From positions 372,001 through 436,000 of the forward strand of contig CAJQUN010000458.1 in assembly GCA_907163345.1 (NCBI GenBank): DNA of 64,000 nucleotides, in the 5' to 3' direction. Shown here piece by piece: positions 11,133 to 22,396 of this stretch. The notes under the pieces were generated by a model that was not told the DNA's origin, did not search any database, and saw only the letters and a list, made by a program, of their open reading frames with translations. The stretch comes from Haberlea rhodopensis (taxonomy: Eukaryota > Streptophyta > Magnoliopsida > Lamiales > Gesneriaceae). A program made the translations under genes and the position numbers. Within the stretch, counting starts at the first letter, position 1; every line of letters begins with the position of its first letter.

Positions 11133-13092
11133 TGTGATGCCCCGAAATTAATTGATGGCAATCTGAATATTAATTATGCTTATATGATGATTTATTACGA
11201 TGATTAAGATATGTGTGGGAAATGAAGAAGTAACATGATTTAAAGATGTTAATTTTAATTATGAGGATGATATGGGTTTAATGAAGTTGGTTGCTTTTTG
11301 TAAATGCTTATCATGTTGATGTATTTTATATACATCATGTTATTATTGGGGTACAAGGTATATGTAAGAATTAAAGACTTAACCCACCACTTTTTACCTC
11401 ACCTCACTTTTACACTCAAATCCCCAAAATCACTTTCCCAAAACCCTCTCCCCCTTATTTTTGATTTTTGACCTAAAGGTGGGAAGAAATCCTTGTAAAA
11501 GCTTTGTTCTTGCACTTCTTGGTAAGATTTAGTGCCTATGATGTTTATATATCACTTATGGATGTTCTTGAAGTGTTGATTGAGTGTTGGAAGGGTTTTA
11601 AAAAGGGTTTTAAAATGGGTTTGTTTGGGTTATTGTGATTCTTGGTGGGATGTTGGATTTTTAGTGGTTTTATGATGTATGTTGAAGGTTTTGAGTGTTT
11701 TAATGTTTATGAGTTGTTGGTATAAATGATGGTTGAGGTTGGTGAGGTTTAAATGTGCAAAAATGGAGTTTTTCGTGGTACAGAGGCTGGCGATCGATCG
11801 CCCATTTTTGGCGATCGATCGCGAGCAGGCAGTAGGCTCCAGAAGCCTTTGGCGATCGATCGCCACTTTTGGGCGATCGATCGGTGACGATGGCGATCGA
11901 TCGCCGAAGAAGGTAAATTTCACCCTCGTCCAGTGTGATCTCGCGATCGATCGCACCTGGGTGGCAATCGATCGCGAGATGCAAAAATGGGTATTTTGAT
12001 TATTTTGTGGGAATTTTGAATATTGGACTATGATTAGCTTCTAATATTGAATTGTATGGTTGTGTAGAACCATCCCAAGGACCCACGACTTCAAGAAGAT
12101 AAAGTACTACGATTTCACCACATTTTGAAAAGGTACGTAAGAAACGTACGGGCATCAAACGGTAACATATTCCTAAACTATGACTTTGCATTAATTGCAT
12201 AAGTATTTATGGTGATGATTATGATTATTATGAAGAATAAGTTTATGATTATGATGTTATGATGACAATTATGATAAGATGATGATGTTTGAAATGATGA
12301 TGCTTATAAGATGATGACGCATGTTTAACTATGCTACTTAGAATGGTTGAATGTCCGGTGACTATTATGGGCAAACGAGGAAGGTCTTGCCGCTCACATA
12401 ACTGAGCGATGGGGTACATCCGCTATCAAGGTGTAGCGATGGGTATCATCCGCTGAGCGATGGGGTACATCCGCTATCAAGGTGTAGCGATGGGTATCAT
12501 CCGCTGAATAAGAGATACATCCGCTATCAAGGCGTACCGATGGGTATCATACGATGAGTTATGTCGAGCGAGGGGGCCAATTGTGCCGCTGTCATAATAG
12601 AACCCGTATAGTCCCATTTCTAATTAACATGGATTGTTGTGAGCTTATATACGAAATATGATGTTAATCATTCATGCCTTGAACTAATGATAATATGCGT
12701 AATTATGACACAGGGACAACCAAGGAAGGATAGTATTATTAAACAGGAAGTATATGTTATCAATTATTTCCATGCATTATTTCTATGCCAGTAACTCATG
12801 ATGTTAAGTAACGATGTATATGCTCACGATGGGTTGTTCCTGTAGGTACACTTTTGGATCGAGACTAAGGGTCGGGTTGAGATGGTGAGCTAAGGAGCAT
12901 AAGAAGATAGATACATGATTTTTGTTAGCCTTAACATTCATTTTGGGGAATGTAATTAACTAACTATTGAAGTTTCATTTTGGCCTGTAATTACATTAAG
13001 CTCACATAACAACCGGAACTCTAAGATGTCTCTAATACATGTTTAGTTCATAATACGCTATTAATACGATGTTAAGGTAGGAAGACCCTACA
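11133..13092 (+). repeat. A1 3' LTR
   Basis: This LTR starts TGTGATGCCCC and ends ..GACCCTACA, 1960 bp. It carries seven palindromes (11790-11975) against eight in the 5' LTR, having lost one 22-bp unit. It also has the GTACGT motif (12133-12149) and the AGCG..CGCT hairpins. Confidence 0.9.
11790..11975 (+). promoter_or_regulatory. CGATCGATCG palindrome array, A1 3' LTR (7 sites)
   Basis: Spacings are 21, 41, 21, 20, 50 and 21 bp. Compared with the sister LTR exactly one unit is missing. The last site has decayed to CAATCGATCG. Confidence 0.5.
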
Positions 13093-13352
13093 GTCGGGTT
13101 GAGACAATGAGCTATGAGGAGCATGAAAGAAAATAGCATACATGATTTTTGGGATAGTCTCTACTCTAGGAGTAGTATAATTCTATCGCTTTAACATTCA
13201 TTTTGAGAATGTAATTAATTAAGTTTTTGAAACTTCATTTTTGGCCTGTAATCTTATTAGCTCAAAGCTACAACCGGAACCCTAAGAGGTTATTAATACA
13301 TGTTTAGTCCATTATATGTGTTTAAGATGATGTTAGGTAGGAAGACCCTACG
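13093..13352 (+). repeat. B 5' LTR, end fragment
   Basis: This continues B's LTR after A1, starting with the 107-bp duplicate (13093-13199). It ends ..GACCCTACG, a mutated CA terminus. A tRNA-iMet PBS follows at 13357-13368, then B's leader to 13484. Confidence 0.82.
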
Positions 13353-13356
13353 TTAG

Positions 13357-13368
13357 TGGTATCAGAGC
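13357..13368 (+). other. Primer-binding site (tRNA-iMet), B
   Basis: TGGTATCAGAGC stands directly downstream of the B LTR end. The next 115 bp resemble the A1 and D leader sequences. Confidence 0.85.
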
Positions 13369-13484
13369 AGTGGTTAGATAACCTGGGAATGAGTGAAGGG
13401 TAGCCTTAGCAATAAGTTGGCTAGGTACTTCTTTTTAAACATGTTTTGTACATAAGTTGCATATGAAGTATATGATGTTACACT

Positions 13485-14989
13485 TGTTGGGATATGCCCT
13501 AAGACATATCATTAGATGATTGTTTATGACATAAAATGTAATATGATTTTATGAAATGGCAATTCATTATTATATATTATTCGATTAACTGTGCAATGTG
13601 AATAAATATATATGTTAATGTCTTTAGAATAATATTGTATTATTCTTAAAGATGTCCTAGTCAAGTATTATCATGAATAGGGATAATGATAATACGTAGA
13701 GTCTTGTATGTGTTGATTGATGAACTGTTCATTGATATGAGATATCAAATCAACACATGGGTACATGTTAGAGAACGATGTACTGGACAGACCCACCATG
13801 AGAATGCTACATGGATAGTTATATGAGTGTCATAAGCAATTCTCATAGTGATAATAATGTATGTAATCCTTACGACTTTTGATCATCAGAGATCCCAACA
13901 TAAGGAGTTATGTATCTTGATATTGTCAAACATTACCCGTAATAGGGTAAACTATAAAGGCGACTATTGGATACACTACGAATTATGTAGAGGGATGTTG
14001 ACTGATCGAGATAGGATTTGTCCCTCCTATATAACAGGAGATATGTTTGGCCCTTGATCAAGTGAGAACTAAAATGCATGGCCATGCTCGAATGAGTCGA
14101 TATGAGATATCGAGCTCATTCGTTTATTCTAGTTCTACTTGGGGATCAAGAAATAAAGATTGAATATACGAGTATGACTATTCCATGACTCTTGTTCAAT
14201 CTAAACGCAAAGGACAAAGGGATTAAGTTACATGGTTAATATTATCACAAGTTCTAAAGGTTATGTCGAGTCATTGACATTCTTGTAATTTGGGTAGCAT
14301 TGATGTGTTGCTAGATACCGCTCAATGCTTGCGTCATAAAATGAGATTTTATGTCACTACCAACATTACAAGATCCTATCGGGTCGCACAAAAGATTAAA
14401 TCGATAAGGGAAATTAAATTCATTGGATGAATTATTTAATTAAGAAGAGTCTTAATTAAAAGATTATAAAGATTTAATTAAATCATGGGTTTGGGCCAAT
14501 GAGGCTTTAAGAAAGCCTTAAACCTTAATTAAATCTTATAATATAAATACAAGGTTATGATTAATTGTTAAGAACACTATTCATATCATTCCAACCTAGC
14601 CTCCCAAGAAGCCACTCTCGGCCGCCTCTCACATAAACCATCGACTTCTTCATAGTCGAGTGGTTTTCGTGTGATTTCGTGCCATCCTCCTCGATTGTGA
14701 ATCGAGTGTGGTTCTTGTTTTGGTTTAAGAACAAATCTAGCACTTTGTTCTTAAACTATCCCTTCCCGATTTGATCGTGTGGATACCGTAGAGGCAAAAC
14801 TCGCTAAGTTTTGCTAGTGGCTCGAAGGACTCGTTGGACGTGGTGCTGCTTCGTGGAATCTGCTCAAACACGCTACAAGGGTGAGACCTTTGATCCTTTA
14901 TCCGATATGAACCCCTATGTATAGATCCGCGGTTATAGTAATCCAAATTTTAAATTCCGCTGCGTTGTATGCTTGTTGGATTACTTACA
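13485..14989 (+). repeat. Copia-2 5' LTR
   Basis: It starts TGTTGGGATATG, ends ..GATTACTTACA and is 1505 bp. Near its end (14955-14964) is TTCCGCTGCG, complementary to the D-arm of tRNA-iMet. The short frames inside are not conserved as genes; one (13848-14057) recurs only because the LTR recurs. Confidence 0.93.
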
Positions 14990-14990
14990 G

Positions 14991-15056
14991 TGGTATCACA
15001 TCCAGGTTTCGATCCTGGGAAGTGGGGGTTATGGGCCCACCACGCTTCCGCTGCGC
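14991..15056 (-). pseudogene. Captured antisense copy of initiator tRNA-Met (66 nt, 5'-truncated)
   Basis: Read on the minus strand, this is the 3' two-thirds or more of plant initiator tRNA-Met, from about nucleotide 10 in the D-arm through the CAT anticodon and T-arm to the terminal CCA. I count 61 of 66 positions matching the sequence as I know it. It begins exactly where the PBS should begin and is followed by a second copy of the last 24 bp of the LTR (15057-15080) and an intact PBS (15082-15093). It is best explained as reverse transcription running past the PBS into the tRNA primer. It is not an active tRNA gene: the acceptor 5' side is missing and CCA is encoded. Confidence 0.88.
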
Positions 15057-15081
15057 TGTATGCTTGTTGGATTACTTACAG

Positions 15082-15093
15082 TGGTATCAGAGC
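15082..15093 (+). other. Primer-binding site (tRNA-iMet), copia-2
   Basis: This is an intact TGGTATCAGAGC after the duplicated LTR tail. The first copy at 14991 is altered (TGGTATCACATC) and continues into the captured tRNA sequence. Confidence 0.88.
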
Positions 15094-16838
15094 CGTGTAC
15101 AAGGTTCATATCGGATTTATGTGGTTAAATTGTTTTAATCATATTAGGATTATTATTGCATGCTTTTAAAACTGTATAAACATATATGATATGTTAATAT
15201 CGAGTTTGTGAAAATCATCGTAAAATTGTATTTGATATAATTGGCGAATAATCAATTTAAATGGCCAAATGTTTCGGCCACCACCTAGCACAATTGACCC
15301 ACGGCTTAGCCACATGAGGGCTAGGGTTTTCGAACCCTTGGCTCGAGATGGCCTAGTCGTTGTGGCTCATGTTCGTGCATGGAGGTTTCGAGACATGGAT
15401 GACTTTTGAACTCTTTGGCTCGATACTGGTTCAAGCATGCATGGATAAGTGGCTTCACCACATGAGAGCTAGGTTTTTCGAACCCTTGGCTCGAGATGGT
15501 TGAGCCACCACCGTGCATGACCTGACCATGATTCTTGGCTCAAGAATTCCGGCGTTTCGAACAAGTTGGCTCGATGAAAAACTCAAAGTGGTGCACGGCG
15601 GCTAGGGTTTGGAACCCTAGCACCGCCGCCGCTCGGTCATGGTTCGGCCATGGGCTAGGGTTTCGAACCCTAGGCCCATAATTGGTCCAGCCGTGTGTTT
15701 GGTTGGTTCGAACCATTGTGGTTCGTGGCTTAGTCACTTAAGTTCGTGGCATGTGATGTCCCGAGCGTACGATAATTTTTCAAAATTCTATTTTACAGTT
15801 TTAATTAGAATTAAATTTTAAAATGTTTAGAATTTAATTAATTAAATGTTAAAGCATGTTTTATGTGTTGTATGAGCATGGTGCATGGTTATAGCCCTTT
15901 TGACCTATTAGATAGGATTTGTGGATGTTTGTAATTTATAATACGACCTGCGAGTCGTGCCTTCTCTATTTTATTCTAAATGTAATCCCTCCCCTATGTT
16001 CCCCTCGAATGTGAATCGAGGAATTCTATATCTTGTAAATAGTGTAGTTTATTTTGTTGATGGTGATCAATGAAGACGGAGCATCGTGCCGGGATGAGGA
16101 GGCCATTCACAAATTGGAGCCAAAGGAAGGTGCTTGTGAAGTTACCTTAGGTTGACTCTTAGGATTTTCTAATTGGCTTGAGAAAATCGCTAGTAGGGGC
16201 TATAACCATGTCACGTTTAATTATGTATGTTGATGCATGATTTATCTTATGTTTTAGATTGATAATTGTATTACACATATATGTAGATATGTATACAACT
16301 ATATGCAGTGGACATATTTTAAATTATCAAACTAATCATGAGATCAATAAATCCCTCTAAAATATTAAGTTTTAGATGCCTTCCAAAATTAAAAGTACTC
16401 GTCAAAAACTTCGATTGTACATATGTGGGTTTGCCAAAGCAAAGCACTGTGGCAATCTTAGTAAGGCGCGAAAGGATAAAAGTGATATCCGTTATACTTT
16501 AAATTGGGTACGACTTAACTTGGTTATCTCAATAGGATTGGGAACCTAGAGGCATGGGTTGGATAATAATTCATTTGATGAATTGAACAAAGTGTTGTTC
16601 GTCCAACTATCCAAGAATTACATGTGATGTAATTGACAAAGTGTTGTCTACCTAAATAACCGAGTCTTGGGCGATTAGCCAAAGCTAACTCAAGATTAGG
16701 CGAAATATGGATCTTGGCCCACTAAAGGTTTCGAGGGTTGATATTTTTAAACAAAATAGTGGGAGTATCATTTAATATAAGACCATATTAAATGAGTAAA
16801 TCATAAACTTATTTTGCATATTTATATTGTAGATATCC
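15094..16838 (+). other. Copia-2 untranslated leader
   Basis: This is a non-coding leader of about 1.75 kb. Hairpins of the AGGGTT..AACCCT type occur near 15318-15340, 15470-15490, 15601-15622 and 15652-15676. The last is a near-perfect inverted repeat of about 26 nt. The right half (15970-16838) shows no repeats or frames I can assign. Confidence 0.6.
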
Positions 16839-19800
16839 ATGGCAACTAACAATACAACAAGCACATTATCACTGCGATCGGTCCTTGAGAAGGACAAATT
16901 AAATGGGACAAACTTCCTAGACTGGTATAAGAATCTGAGGATAGTCCTCAAGCAAGAAAAGAAACAATATGTCCTAGAGGAACCCTTACCTGTTGAGGAA
17001 CCTCCCCTGACGGCTACGAGAGCCGATAAGGATGCTTACAAGAAGCATCAGAGTGACGCACTTGATGTTGGCTGCCTTATGCTTGCCACCATGAACTCTG
17101 AGCTTCAGAAGCAACATGAGGAAATGGAGGCGTTCGATATGATCTAAGACTTAAAGCAATTGTACCAACATCAAGCTAGACAAGAGAGGTATGACGTCTC
17201 TAAAGCGTTGTTCCAGTGCAGGATGGTAGAGGGAAGCCTAGTTGGAACTCATGTGCTCAAGATGATTGGGTACATTGAGAATCTGGAGAAGCTGGGTTTT
17301 CCATTGGACCAAGAGTTGGCCACTGGTGTGATCTTGCAATCGTTGCCTGAGAGCTTCAGTCAATTTGTAGTAAATTGCAATATGACTGACATGGAAAAGA
17401 CTCTACCACAATTGTTTGGTATGTTGAGAACATATGAAGCAAATACAAAGAAGACTAAGGCCACAAATGTTCTTATTGTGAATAAGGGCAAAGGAAAGGC
17501 AAAACCTAAAGGTAATAAGAAAGCAAAGAAGGTCTTTGTTAAATCTAAGCCAAAGTCTTATGCACTGAAGCCAAAGGGAGGGATAGCAAAGGAAGGGAAC
17601 TGTTTCCATTGCGGTGAGACCGGCCATTGGAAAAGAAACTGCAAAGTATATCTGGAGGATCTAAAGAAAGGAAGTGTGACTTCCACTTCAGGTATTTTTG
17701 TTATAGAAGTCAATTTATCTACTTCTTCATCATGGGTATTAGATACTGGATGTGGATCTCACATTTGTGTAAATGTGCAGGACCTCAAAAAGAGTAGATT
17801 GTTGGCGAAAGGCGAAGTAGATCTCCGAGTTGGAAATGGAGCAAGAGTTGCTGCATTAGCTATAGGAGTTTATTATTTATCTTTGCCTTCTGGTTTATCG
17901 TTGATTTTAAAAGACTGTTATTTTGTGCCATCCATTACCAAAAACATTATTTCTATTTCTTGTTTAGACAAGTGTGGATTTTCATTTATGATAAAGGACA
18001 ACTGTTGTTCTATTTATTTAAATGATATGTTTTATGCTAGTGCACAAATGGTGAATGGTCTTTATTTATTAAATCTTGATATGCCTATCTATAACATAAA
18101 TACTAAAAAGATTAAAAATAATGATTGTAATCCGACTTATCTCTGGCATTGTCGCTTGGGCCACATAAACGAGAACCGCATATCTAAACTTCATAAGGAT
18201 GGAGTATTAGATTCATTTGATTTTGAATCATATGAAACATGCGAATCTTGTTTAATGGGCAAGATGACTAAAGCCCCTTTCAAGGGACATGTTGAAAGGG
18301 CAAATGTTTTATTGGGACTAATACATAGTGATATATGTGAACCAATAAGTACACAAGCTAGAGGTGGTTTTCAATACTTTGTTACATTTACTGATGACCT
18401 CAGTAGATATGGGTATGTGTACCTAATGAAGCATAAGCATGAAACCTTTGAAAAGTTCAAAGATTTCAAGAATGAAGTACAAAACCAACTTGACAAAAGT
18501 ATCAAAATCCTTCGATCAGATCGAGGAGGTGAATACTTAAGCCAAGAGTTTCATGACTATCTAAAGGAGTGTGGGATAGTCCCACAAATCACTCATCCGT
18601 ATACTCCACAATGGAATGGTGTATCCGAGAGGAGAAATCGAACCTTGTTGGACATGGTTAGATCAATGATGAGTCATGCAGATCTTCCGATATTGTTTTG
18701 GGGACATGCTCTAGAAACAGCGATTTTCTTACTGAACCGTGTTCCATCTAAATCAGTGGAAAAGACACCATATGAGATATGGACTGGGAAGCATCCTAGT
18801 ATGTCTTTTATGAAGATTTGGGGTTGTGGGGCTTGCATTAAACGTCACGGCACTAACAAACTTGGACCCAAATCTGATAAGTGTTTATTTGTGGGGTATC
18901 CTAAGGAAACGAAAGGATACTATTTCTATTATCCCACGGAGAACAAAGTAGTTGTTGCTCGGACTGGTGTATTTCTTGAAAGAGAATTTATTTCTAGAAA
19001 AACCAGTGGGAGAAAAATAGAACTTAGTGAAGTTCAACCACAAGAAAACACTGAACCTGAGATTGAGATGGAAACAGAGCAGGCACCGCAAGCTGTTGTG
19101 GAAGAAGTACCTGCTCAAGAGACACTAGCCCAGCGTAGGTCTTTAAGAGAACACCGGGAGCCACAGAGATATAGATTTCTTGTGACTCAACAAGGTGACT
19201 TACTACTTATTGATGAGGATGAGCCGTCATCTTATCAACAAGCTATAATGGGCACTGATTCTGAGAAATGGCAAGAGGCCATGAAATCTGAGATGGAATC
19301 CATGTATGCAAACCAAGTATGGACTTTGGTTGATCCACCTGAATGGGTACGACCCATAGGGTGCAAATGGATTTTCAAGAAAAAGACCGATATGGATGGT
19401 AATGTACAAACCTATAAAGGTCGGCTGGTTGCAAAAGGATTCAAACAAATTCATGGTATTGACTATGATGAAACCTTTTCACCAGTGGCCATGGTTAAAT
19501 CCATAAGGATCTTACTTGCAATAGCTGCATTTCATGATTATGAAATCTGGCAGATGGATGTCAAAACAGCTTTCCTTAATGGAAATCTGCTCGAGGATGT
19601 GTACATGACACAACCCTAGGGTTTTGTCGATCCAAAGGATGCTGGAAAGATATGCAAGCTACAACGATCCATTTATGGATTGAAGCAAGCTTCTCGGAGT
19701 TGGAATCTTTGTTTTGATGATGCAATCAAAGAGTTTGGTTTTATCAAAAACGTAGATGAACCTTGTGTCTACAAGAAGGTCAGTGGGAGCGTAATCATTT

Positions 19801-20799
19801 TCCTAGTGTTGTATGTAGATGACATACTTCTCATTGGGAATGATATCCCTGCCTTACAATCTGTAAAGATTTGGCTAGGGAATTGCTTTTCGATGAAAGA
19901 CTTGGGAGAAGCCACCTATGTATTAGGAATCAAGATCTATAGAGATAGATCGAGAAGGCTTCTTGGCCTAAGTCAAAGTACATACATAGACAAAGTGCTT
20001 AAAAGGTAGCATGCAAGAATCAAAGAAAGGATTCGTGCCTATGACACATGGTATATATCTCTCGAAGGAACAGTGTCCTTCAACACCAGATGAGAGACGA
20101 CGCATGAGTAAGATTCCATATGCGTCAGCTATTGGATCTATCATGTATGCCATGATATGTACTCGTCCCGATGTATCGTATGCTTTGAGCATGACGAGCA
20201 GATATCAAGTTGATCCAGGTGAAGGTCACTGGATTGCAGTCAAGAACATCCTGAAGTACTTGAGAAGGACTAATGATACATTCTTGATTTATGGAGGTGA
20301 GGAAGAGCTCAATGTAATGAGTTACACTGATGCAAGCTTCCAAACCGACAAAGATGATTTTCTATCGCAATCTAGATATGTGTATTGCCTAAATGGAGGT
20401 GCTGTGAGCTGGAAGAGTTCAAAGCAAGAGACAGTAGCCGATTCTACAACGGAAGCTGAGTATATTGCTGCCTCGGATGCAGCAAAGGAAGCTGTTTGGA
20501 TCAGGAAGTTCATTTCTGAACTTGGAGTGGTCCCTAGCATTAAAGATCCGATAGAACTCTATTGTAACAACAATGGAGCGATCGCATTGGCTAAGGAACC
20601 TAGATCTCACCAAAGATCCAAGCACATACTTCGGCGCTTTCATTTCATTCGAGAAATCGTTGAAAGGGGAGATGTTAAAATATGCAAAGTACCTACAGAT
20701 GATAATGTATCTGACCCATTGATGAAGCCACTGTCACAGCAGAAGCATGATCGTCATACTAGATCTCTAGGCATTAGGTATATGTCTGAATGGTCTTAG
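16839..20799 (+). pseudogene. gag-pol: Copia-2 gag-pol polyprotein, two stops and a 2-nt deletion
   Basis: This is a Ty1/copia polyprotein in the order Gag, one CCHC knuckle (CX2CX4HX4C near 17599-17641), protease (DTGCG near 17742), integrase (HHCC finger then D, D, E core, about 18140-18720), RT (YVDD near 19815) and RNase H to the final SEWS. The start is ATG 16839 with ACC-free AT-rich context. In-frame stops TAA (17145-17147) and TAG (19617-19619) both look like C-to-T changes in Gln codons, because the frame continues with conserved residues. Around 20007 two bases are lost and the last third (20011-20799) is in another frame. I cannot place the copia lineage with confidence. Confidence 0.9.
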
Positions 20800-20814
20800 T
20801 GCAAGTGGGAGATT

Positions 20815-22319
20815 TTTTGGGATATGCCCTAAGACATATCATTAAATGATTGTTTATGACATACAATGTAATATGATTTTATGAAATGGCAATTCATTAT
20901 TATATATTATTCGATTAACTGTGCAATGTGAATAAATATATATGTTAATGTCCTTAGAATAATATTGTATTATTCTTAAAGATGTCCCTAGTCAAGTATT
21001 ATCATGAATATGGATAATGATAATACGTAGAGACTAGTATGTGTTGATTGATGAACTGTTCATTGATATGAGATATCAAATCAACACATGGGTACATGTT
21101 AGAGAACGACGTACTGGACAGACCCACCATGAGAATGCTACATGGATAGTTATATGAATGTCATAAGCAATTCTCATAGTGATAATAATGTATGTAATCC
21201 TTACGACTTGTGATCATCAGAGATCCCAACATAAGGAGTTATGTATCTTGATATTGTCAAACGTTACCCGTAACAGGGTAAACTATAAAGGCGACTATTG
21301 GATACACTACGAATTATGTAGAGGGATGTTGACTGATCGAGATAGGATTTGTCCCTCCTATATAACAGGAGATGTGTTTGGCCCTTGATCAAGTGAGAAC
21401 TAAAATGCATGCCATGCTCGAATGAGTCGATATGAGATATCGAGCTCATTCGTTTATTCTAGTTCTACTTGGGGATCAAGAAATAAAGATTGAATATACG
21501 AGTATGACTATTCCATGACTCGTGTTCAATCTAAACACAAAGGACAAAGGGATTAAGTTTCATGGTTAATATTATCACAAGTTCTAAAGGTTATGTCGAG
21601 TCATTGACATTCTTGTAATTTGGGTAGCATTGATGTGTTGCTAGATACCACTCAATGCTTGCGACATAAAATGAGATTTTATGTCACTACCAACATTACA
21701 AGATCCTATCGGGTCGCACAAAAGATTAAATCGATAAGGGAAATTAAATTCATTGGATGAATTAATTAATTAAGAAGAGTCTTAATTAAAAGATTATAAG
21801 GATTTAATTAAATCATGGGTTTGGGCGCATGAGGCTTTAAGAAAGCCTTAAACCTTAATTAAATCTTATAATATAAATACAAGGTTATGATTAATTGTGA
21901 AGAACACAATTCATATCATTCCAATCTAGCCTCCCAAGAAGCCACTCTCGGCCGCCTCTCACATAAACCATCGGCTTCTTCATAGTCGAGTGGTTTTCGT
22001 GTGATTTCGTGCCATCTTCCTCGATTGTGAATCGAGTGTGCTTCTTGTTTCGGTTTAAGAACAAATCTAGCACTTTGTTCTTAAACTATCCCTTCCCGAT
22101 TTGATCGTGTGGATACAGTAGAGGCAAAACTCGCTAAGTTTTGCTAGTGGCTCGAAGGACTCGTTGGACGTGGTGCTGCTTTGTGGAATCTGCTCAAACA
22201 CGCTACAAGGGTGAGACCTTTGATCCTTTATCCGATATGAACCCCTATGTATAGATCCGCGGTTATAGTAATCCAAATTTTAAATTCCGCTGCGTTGTAT
22301 GCTTGTTGGATTACTTACA
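20815..22319 (+). repeat. Copia-2 3' LTR
   Basis: This 1505-bp LTR is collinear with the 5' LTR. Its first bases are TTTTGGG rather than TGTTGGG, so the terminal TG is mutated. It is preceded by the purine tract AAGTGGGAGA and followed by TSD ACACT at 22320-22324. Confidence 0.92.
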
Positions 22320-22396
22320 ACACTAACATGTTTGATTATCTGACGATGTGTTATATGAACTGCCTTTGGTATTGTTGTTAACCCTTGTGTTGCAGC

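Larger units (their letters stand above)
4390..13092 (+). mobile_element. A1: Ty3/gypsy chromovirus (Tekay/Del type) inserted in B's 5' LTR
   Basis: A1 is a complete but mutated element: 5' LTR, PBS, gag-pol, polypurine tract, 3' LTR. The two LTRs differ by roughly 20 small changes by eye plus one 22-bp array unit, so it is older than D and F. Its 5' terminus lacks the expected TGTGATG start. It is flanked by a 107-bp target duplication instead of 5 bp (4283-4389 and 13093-13199). Confidence 0.88.
13485..22319 (+). mobile_element. Copia-2: full-length Ty1/copia retrotransposon with TSD ACACT
   Basis: Copia-2 is a complete 8.8-kb element in B's leader. It has two 1505-bp LTRs (13485-14989, 20815-22319), a PBS region with a tRNA-derived duplication, a leader of about 1.75 kb, gag-pol, and a polypurine tract (about 20803-20812). 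The 5-bp TSD ACACT is seen on both sides (13480-13484, 22320-22324). The coding region is interrupted, so it is not autonomous. Confidence 0.95.

Noticed and set aside
14991..15056. Functional tRNA gene
   Set aside because: It is antisense, lacks the 5' acceptor strand and encodes CCA. It is a reverse-transcribed primer remnant.
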